Positions 16,511 to 19,863 of a stretch of 19,863 nt of DNA are shown here, piece after piece. The notes below the pieces were generated by a model. That model saw only the letters and a program-made list of their open reading frames with translations, searched no databases and was not told where the DNA came from. Positions within the stretch are counted from its first letter, which is position 1; each line of letters opens with the position of its first letter. Origin of the DNA: Thiomonas sp. X19 (lineage in GTDB: Bacteria; Pseudomonadota; Gammaproteobacteria; Burkholderiales; Burkholderiaceae_C); the NCBI RefSeq assembly GCF_900089495.1, contig NZ_LT605203.1:2605245-2625107 (forward strand). The letters run 5' to 3'. The translations under genes and the position numbers were made by a program.

Positions 16511-17735
16511 GGAAGCACTGATTTATTCGCCCGACCGTGACGGGGTGGTCGAGCCGAGCTTGAACTGGGACAATGGTGAGGGGTGGCCAACCACGAGGAA
16601 CGGCAGTGCAGACGAGCTTTTCTGAGTACGAGTACGCGAGCAAGGCGCGTGTGACCAGGCGGGACCGGTTGCTCGGCGAGATCGAGGTGATGACGCCGTG
16701 GGGCGAGTTGGTTGCCGCGATCGAGCGGCACTATCCCAAGGGCGGCGGACGGGGCCGTCCGCCGATCGGTCTGGAGCGCATGCTGCGCATGTACATCGTG
16801 CAGAACTGCCTGGGGTTGTCGGACGAGGGGATCGAGGATGCGGTCTACGACAGCCAGGCGATTCGCCGGTTCGTGGGCATCGACCTGGGGCGCGAAACGG
16901 CACCGGATGCCACGACGCTGTTGAAGTTCCGGCGCCTGCTGGAAGACAAGCAGTTGACGGATGTGATCTTCACGACGATCAACGCGCACCTGGCGGCGAA
17001 GGGCCTGTTCCTGCGGCGCGGGACCGTGGTGGATGCGACGATCATTGCCGCGCCCCCGTCGACGAAGAACGAGGCGAGAGCGCGCGATCCCGAGATGCAC
17101 CAGACGAAGAAGGGCAACGCGTGGAAGTTCGGCATGAAGGCGCACATCGGCGTCGATGCCGAATCGGGTTTGGTGCATACGGTCATCGGCACGGCGGCCC
17201 ACGTGGCCGACGTGACCCAGGCTCAGGCGCTGCTGCACGGCGACGAGGAGGATGCCTTCGGCGACGCTGGCTACGCGGGCGTGGACAAGCGCGAGGAGAG
17301 CGTCGGTGTCCCGGTCAACTGGCATGTCGCCATGCGCCCCGGCAAGCGGCGGGCGCTGCCCCAGCACGGCTGGGGCGAGAAGCTGGAGTGGGTCGAGCAG
17401 ATCAAGGCCAGCCTGCGGGCCAAGGTCGAGCATCCCTTCCACGTTGTGAAGAACCTCTTCCGGCATCGCAAGACCCGCTACCGCGGCCTGGCCAAGAACG
17501 CCGCGCAACTGCTCACGCTGTTCGGCATGGCCAATTTGATGCTCGCGCGCCGCCATATTTTGAACCTCGGCGCCCGAGGTGCGTCCGGCATTTGAAAAGT
17601 GGAGGGAAAAACGCCCCCAGGCGTCTGTTTGGGCCTGATTTCTGAGCCATTTCGACCGCATCTGCATCATTTTGAAGCAGCGCTCCGCCGCTGGTCCAGA
17701 ACCCGTCACCGCAACGTCATTTGTTCAGCGCTTCC
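16511..17735 (+). mobile_element. Complete IS5-family insertion sequence
   Basis: The element is 1225 bp long and bounded by imperfect inverted repeats. The left end reads GGAAGCACTGA and the right end, on the complementary strand, GGAAGCGCTGA; a second matching block GTGACGGG lies at positions 27-34 of both ends. CTAA duplications flank it. It carries one transposase gene with an intact DDE triad, so it may still be active. It sits between the convergent DsrE/F-like and antiporter genes. Confidence 0.93.
16606..17595 (+). CDS. IS5-family DDE transposase
   Basis: This 329-residue transposase cuts and joins the ends of the surrounding IS. It has an N-terminal DUF772-type domain (PPIGLERMLRMYIVQNCLGL, followed by AIRRFVGIDL) and a DDE catalytic core with Asp143 (VVDATIIAAPPS), Asp220 (GDAGYAG) and Glu275 in VEHPFHVVKNLFRHRKTRYR, which also shows the Tyr-Arg of the family. 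The GTG at 16606 is preferred because AGGA stands seven bases before it and gives the usual FSEYEYASKARVTRRD beginning; an ATG at 16573 in the same frame adds 11 residues. A 400-codon open frame on the opposite strand is only its shadow. Confidence 0.93.
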   Translation: MQTSFSEYEYASKARVTRRDRLLGEIEVMTPWGELVAAIERHYPKGGGRGRPPIGLERMLRMYIVQNCLGLSDEGIEDAVYDSQAIRRFVGIDLGRETAPDATTLLKFRRLLEDKQLTDVIFTTINAHLAAKGLFLRRGTVVDATIIAAPPSTKNEARARDPEMHQTKKGNAWKFGMKAHIGVDAESGLVHTVIGTAAHVADVTQAQALLHGDEEDAFGDAGYAGVDKREESVGVPVNWHVAMRPGKRRALPQHGWGEKLEWVEQIKASLRAKVEHPFHVVKNLFRHRKTRYRGLAKNAAQLLTLFGMANLMLARRHILNLGARGASGI

Positions 17736-17739
17736 CTAA
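17736..17739. repeat. Target-site duplication, right copy (CTAA)
   Basis: This is the second CTAA, directly after the right inverted repeat. Its first three bases, read on the minus strand, are the TAG stop codon of the antiporter gene. Confidence 0.85.
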
Positions 17740-18977
17740 GGAGGAATAAGGTTAGATGCCTGACACGCCATGGATTTGCGACGAGTGTAGAAGCGTACGA
17801 GTGGGGCTGCCATCGCGGTAGTAATCAGCGCAAATATCACCAGCATCGAGTAGACTCGAAGCGGCAAAATGTTCAACTGCAGGCCAACGGACAACACGAT
17901 TAATTCCATTAGCCCTCGCGCGTTCATCAACGATCCGATAATTGCTGCGTCATTCGCAGACTGGCGAGCCAAGCGTGCCCCAAAGTATGAGCCGGAAAAT
18001 TTGCCAATAAAACCTACGCAGAGGAACATGCTGAGCCAGAACCACGAGCTGTAGCCATCGATTGCAGAAATGGATGTATGCAGGCCTGTATAGGAAAAAA
18101 ACACCGGCATTAGAACAATGCGGATGAAACCACCAAACCACTGATCCCACAGTTCACGCAATTTTTGAATTTCGCGCAACAGCATACCTGGCAATAATGC
18201 GCCGAAGGCACTATGGAAGCCGAGGTTAGACGTGACCCAGGCCGACGCGAAGACAAAGCAAACTACGATGGTCATCACCGCTCGTAAGCTATTGCGACGG
18301 ATTTCTTGCAGAATGATCGGGCTGATCACGTAGCGTGTCGCTACGATGCAGCAGGCGAGATAGGCCGTGAGTTCGAAAACACTGCGCACGCTGTTGGCAA
18401 CACTAGCCTCGGCAGTAGAGAGCGATGCAACAAGCGCGAGCAGCAGCCAGCCGGCTACGTCGGTGATTATGGCGGCAGATAGCGCGGCAGATGCAGCCGG
18501 GTACCGGCCTAGATCGAGATCTACGACCATCCGTGCCATGACGGGCACAGCAGACACAGACAGTGCGGTGCCGCAGAACAGGGTGTACGGCAGAGCTGGA
18601 ACGCCTGGCGCGAGCATGTCCTTCGACGACAGTGCGACAACCACTCCACCAACGAAAGGTGCCACGAAGCCTAGACTTGCAACAATTCCAGGCAGATAAA
18701 GGCTGGAGATCGACCCTGGGGCGCGCCTGTAGCTGTGTAATCCGATCTCGAACATCAGCAGCACCAGTCCAACTTCGCCAAGTTGCGACATGCTAGGCGA
18801 AGCGATCGGCGCAAACATTGCACCATAAAATGATGGCGTAAGTGCGCCAAATACCGATGGGCCGAGCAAGATTCCAGCAATGATTTCGCCAACCACGCGG
18901 CACTGGCCGAGATGTTCTGCAATCCATCCGCATGTATGACAAGCTAGGATTATAATTGAAAGCTGGAGTAACCACAT
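17736..18977 (-). CDS. Cation:proton antiporter, CPA2/KefB-like membrane domain
   Basis: This inner-membrane Na+ or K+/H+ exchanger has 413 residues and about 12 hydrophobic segments. Early motifs are VVGEIIAGILLGPSVFG (about 28-44) and LGEVGLVLLMFEIGL (about 66-80), both typical of the CPA2 group. The central helix AALSAAIITDVAGWLLLALV holds the ion-binding aspartate, and a late motif is NARGLMELIVLSVGLQL. No C-terminal nucleotide-binding RCK domain follows. GC content is visibly lower and codon use different from the neighbouring genes, suggesting foreign origin. The stop codon lies inside the IS target duplication, and the sequence before insertion would have had the same stop, so the protein is intact. 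The ribosome site is weak. Confidence 0.87.
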   Translation of the reverse strand: MWLLQLSIIILACHTCGWIAEHLGQCRVVGEIIAGILLGPSVFGALTPSFYGAMFAPIASPSMSQLGEVGLVLLMFEIGLHSYRRAPGSISSLYLPGIVASLGFVAPFVGGVVVALSSKDMLAPGVPALPYTLFCGTALSVSAVPVMARMVVDLDLGRYPAASAALSAAIITDVAGWLLLALVASLSTAEASVANSVRSVFELTAYLACCIVATRYVISPIILQEIRRNSLRAVMTIVVCFVFASAWVTSNLGFHSAFGALLPGMLLREIQKLRELWDQWFGGFIRIVLMPVFFSYTGLHTSISAIDGYSSWFWLSMFLCVGFIGKFSGSYFGARLARQSANDAAIIGSLMNARGLMELIVLSVGLQLNILPLRVYSMLVIFALITTAMAAPLVRFYTRRKSMACQASNLIPP

Positions 18978-18988
18978 GGCGGTATACT

Positions 18989-19186
18989 TCAGACAGTGGC
19001 TCGACTGTCAAAATCCACGGCTGCAAAATGCTGCAGTTCCAAGATATCTGAGGAAGCTAGCGGCGGAGTGCGATTCACTGGCTGAGTGAACATCGCCTTT
19101 GAGGCCCCATTGTCAGCGGACCGAAATTTCGCCTGCAACGCTGCAGATCTGGCTCGATGCTCGGATAATAAGGCGATTATTTCCAT
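18989..19186 (-). pseudogene. Degenerate fragment of a LuxI-type synthase
   Basis: The 65-residue frame ends in a stretch that lines up with the middle of the neighbouring intact LuxI: MFTQPVNRTPPLASSDILEL here against VFPQLLNGLAPPASPDVWEL there, then FAAVDFDSR against FAATDFNSQ. The conserved arginine after the EL pair is histidine. The N-terminal 30 residues do not match the LuxI substrate-binding region with its R, F, W and D residues, and everything after the match is missing, so no synthase activity is possible. It lies between luxI and the antiporter gene and reads as a decayed second luxI copy. Confidence 0.6.
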
Positions 19187-19230
19187 GGCGATCTAAATTA
19201 AGGCGGAAGATCTCGTGAAAACACGCGGAT

Positions 19231-19785
19231 TCAGGTACATGAAACCCAGCACGCAAAAATCGGATGCCTATCAATAATCATGGGAGGCCCCGCGCGGTGC
19301 GCCTGGAAGCCAGCCCTCCGCAGCAACCTTTCCACCCCAATATTGGTCACCATAATCAGCCGCTTGGCCCCTTGCTCCGCAGCGCAAACAATAGACGCGC
19401 GCATCAATGCGATGGCCGCTTCTGAGGACATCTTTCCCAGCGCTGACGTGGTCTGACTGTTGAAATCCGTGGCCGCGAAGCGCGATAACTCCCAGACATC
19501 CGGGGATGCAGGTGGGGCGAGGCCGTTCAATAGTTGTGGGAAAACCTCGCCCAGGAGGTAGGGGCGCGTGGTGGGCAGTAGCCGGGCGCAGCCGCAGACA
19601 TGCCCCTGATCATCCCGGCCAACAACATAGACGGTGTCCGGGCGATCGAACTGGTCGGCTTCAATGCCATCTTTGGAAGGGACGTTCCATTCCAGCTTCT
19701 CGACGAAAACCCGATGTCGGTAGCGCCCGACGCTGGTGTGCAAGCCCTGCTGGAGCTGCGCTGGGGATCCTGTCACGATCTGCAT
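19231..19785 (-). CDS. Acyl-homoserine-lactone synthase, LuxI family
   Basis: This enzyme makes the quorum-sensing signal N-acyl-homoserine lactone from S-adenosylmethionine and an acyl carrier protein. At 184 residues it has the normal length. The conserved residues are present: Arg25, Phe27 and Trp33 (RYRHRVFVEKLEW), Asp44 and Asp47 (ADQFD), Arg68 (CGCARLLPTTRPYLL), Phe82, and Glu99 and Arg102 (WELSRFAATDF). Thr147 (IMVTNIGVERLLRRAG) sits at the position linked to acyl-chain preference in this family. The sequence is most like Burkholderiales CepI/SolI enzymes. The start at 19785 follows GGAGGTGGT; an in-frame ATG six codons upstream is less well placed. Its partner LuxR is not in the window. 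Confidence 0.93.
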   Translation of the reverse strand: MQIVTGSPAQLQQGLHTSVGRYRHRVFVEKLEWNVPSKDGIEADQFDRPDTVYVVGRDDQGHVCGCARLLPTTRPYLLGEVFPQLLNGLAPPASPDVWELSRFAATDFNSQTTSALGKMSSEAAIALMRASIVCAAEQGAKRLIMVTNIGVERLLRRAGFQAHRAGPPMIIDRHPIFACWVSCT

Positions 19786-19849
19786 ACCACCTCCAATTGG
19801 CATAGATACTTGGAGATGTATTCAACCTGCGTCAACACGGACGCGTAAC

Positions 19850-19863
19850 TGTCAGCTCTGACA
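19850..19863. promoter_or_regulatory. lux-box-like inverted repeat upstream of luxI
   Basis: TGTCAG, CT, CTGACA is a perfect 6-bp inverted repeat whose right end is the last base of the window, 65 bp upstream of the luxI start. The CTG...CAG layout resembles the LuxR-type boxes that drive luxI autoinduction. A TTGACG lies between it and the gene (19835-19830 on the minus strand). The outermost bases cannot be seen. Confidence 0.5.

Noticed and set aside
16507..17709. Open frame of 400 codons on the minus strand
   Set aside because: It lies antisense to the IS5 transposase, has Arg/His/Pro-rich noise-like composition, and the plus-strand frame carries the DDE motifs.

Overview
The window looks like a piece of a GC-rich Gram-negative proteobacterial chromosome or large plasmid, in a metal-resistance and accessory region. 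The acyl-homoserine-lactone synthase at the right end resembles Burkholderiales CepI/SolI-type enzymes, and the mercury genes are of the Tn501/Tn21 kind. A beta-proteobacterium or acidithiobacillus-like organism from a metal-rich site would fit, but the species cannot be fixed from the sequence alone. No tRNA, rRNA, CRISPR array or replication origin was seen.

Layout, left to right. (1) 1-7119, plus strand: the 3' end of an ArsR-type regulator, then a tripartite heavy-metal RND efflux operon (outer-membrane lipoprotein, periplasmic adaptor, 1036-residue pump) followed by a Cys-rich SO_0444/YraQ-type inner-membrane permease. (2) 7235-9605, minus strand: a compact operon starting with a second ArsR regulator under a perfect palindromic operator. 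It runs through a SHOCT-domain membrane protein, a SAM methyltransferase, a truncated AhpD-like protein, a Met-rich protein with a possible winged-helix tail, a DUF2892 membrane protein and the remnant of a thioredoxin-like gene. (3) 9702-10163, minus strand: a truncated HD-GYP gene. (4) 10317-13761, plus strand: a mercury locus merR-merT-merP-merC-merA. merR points the same way as the structural genes, the classical MerR operator with its 19-bp spacer lies between merR and merT, and merC carries a frameshift. (5) 13985-16473, plus strand: three exported proteins (beta-propeller, DUF302, DsrE/F-like) with an AT-richer 430-bp gap before the third. (6) 16511-17735: a complete IS5-family element flanked by CTAA duplications. 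(7) 17736-19785, minus strand: a monovalent cation/proton antiporter of visibly lower GC, a degenerate luxI fragment and an intact luxI, with a lux-box-like dyad at the right edge.

How the genes fit together. The left half would pump metal ions out of the periplasm and cytoplasm. The arsR operon looks like a second metal- or thiol-stress response with small and partly undescribed proteins. The mer locus binds Hg(II) in the periplasm (MerP), imports it (MerT, MerC) and reduces it to Hg(0) (MerA). The right end is a quorum-sensing signal synthase placed upstream of, and co-directional with, an antiporter.

A clear theme is erosion. The thioredoxin-like, AhpD-like, HD-GYP, merC and luxI-fragment genes are all broken, and an IS has landed exactly on the stop codon of the antiporter. 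The least described parts are the Met-rich/winged-helix protein and the operon that carries it.
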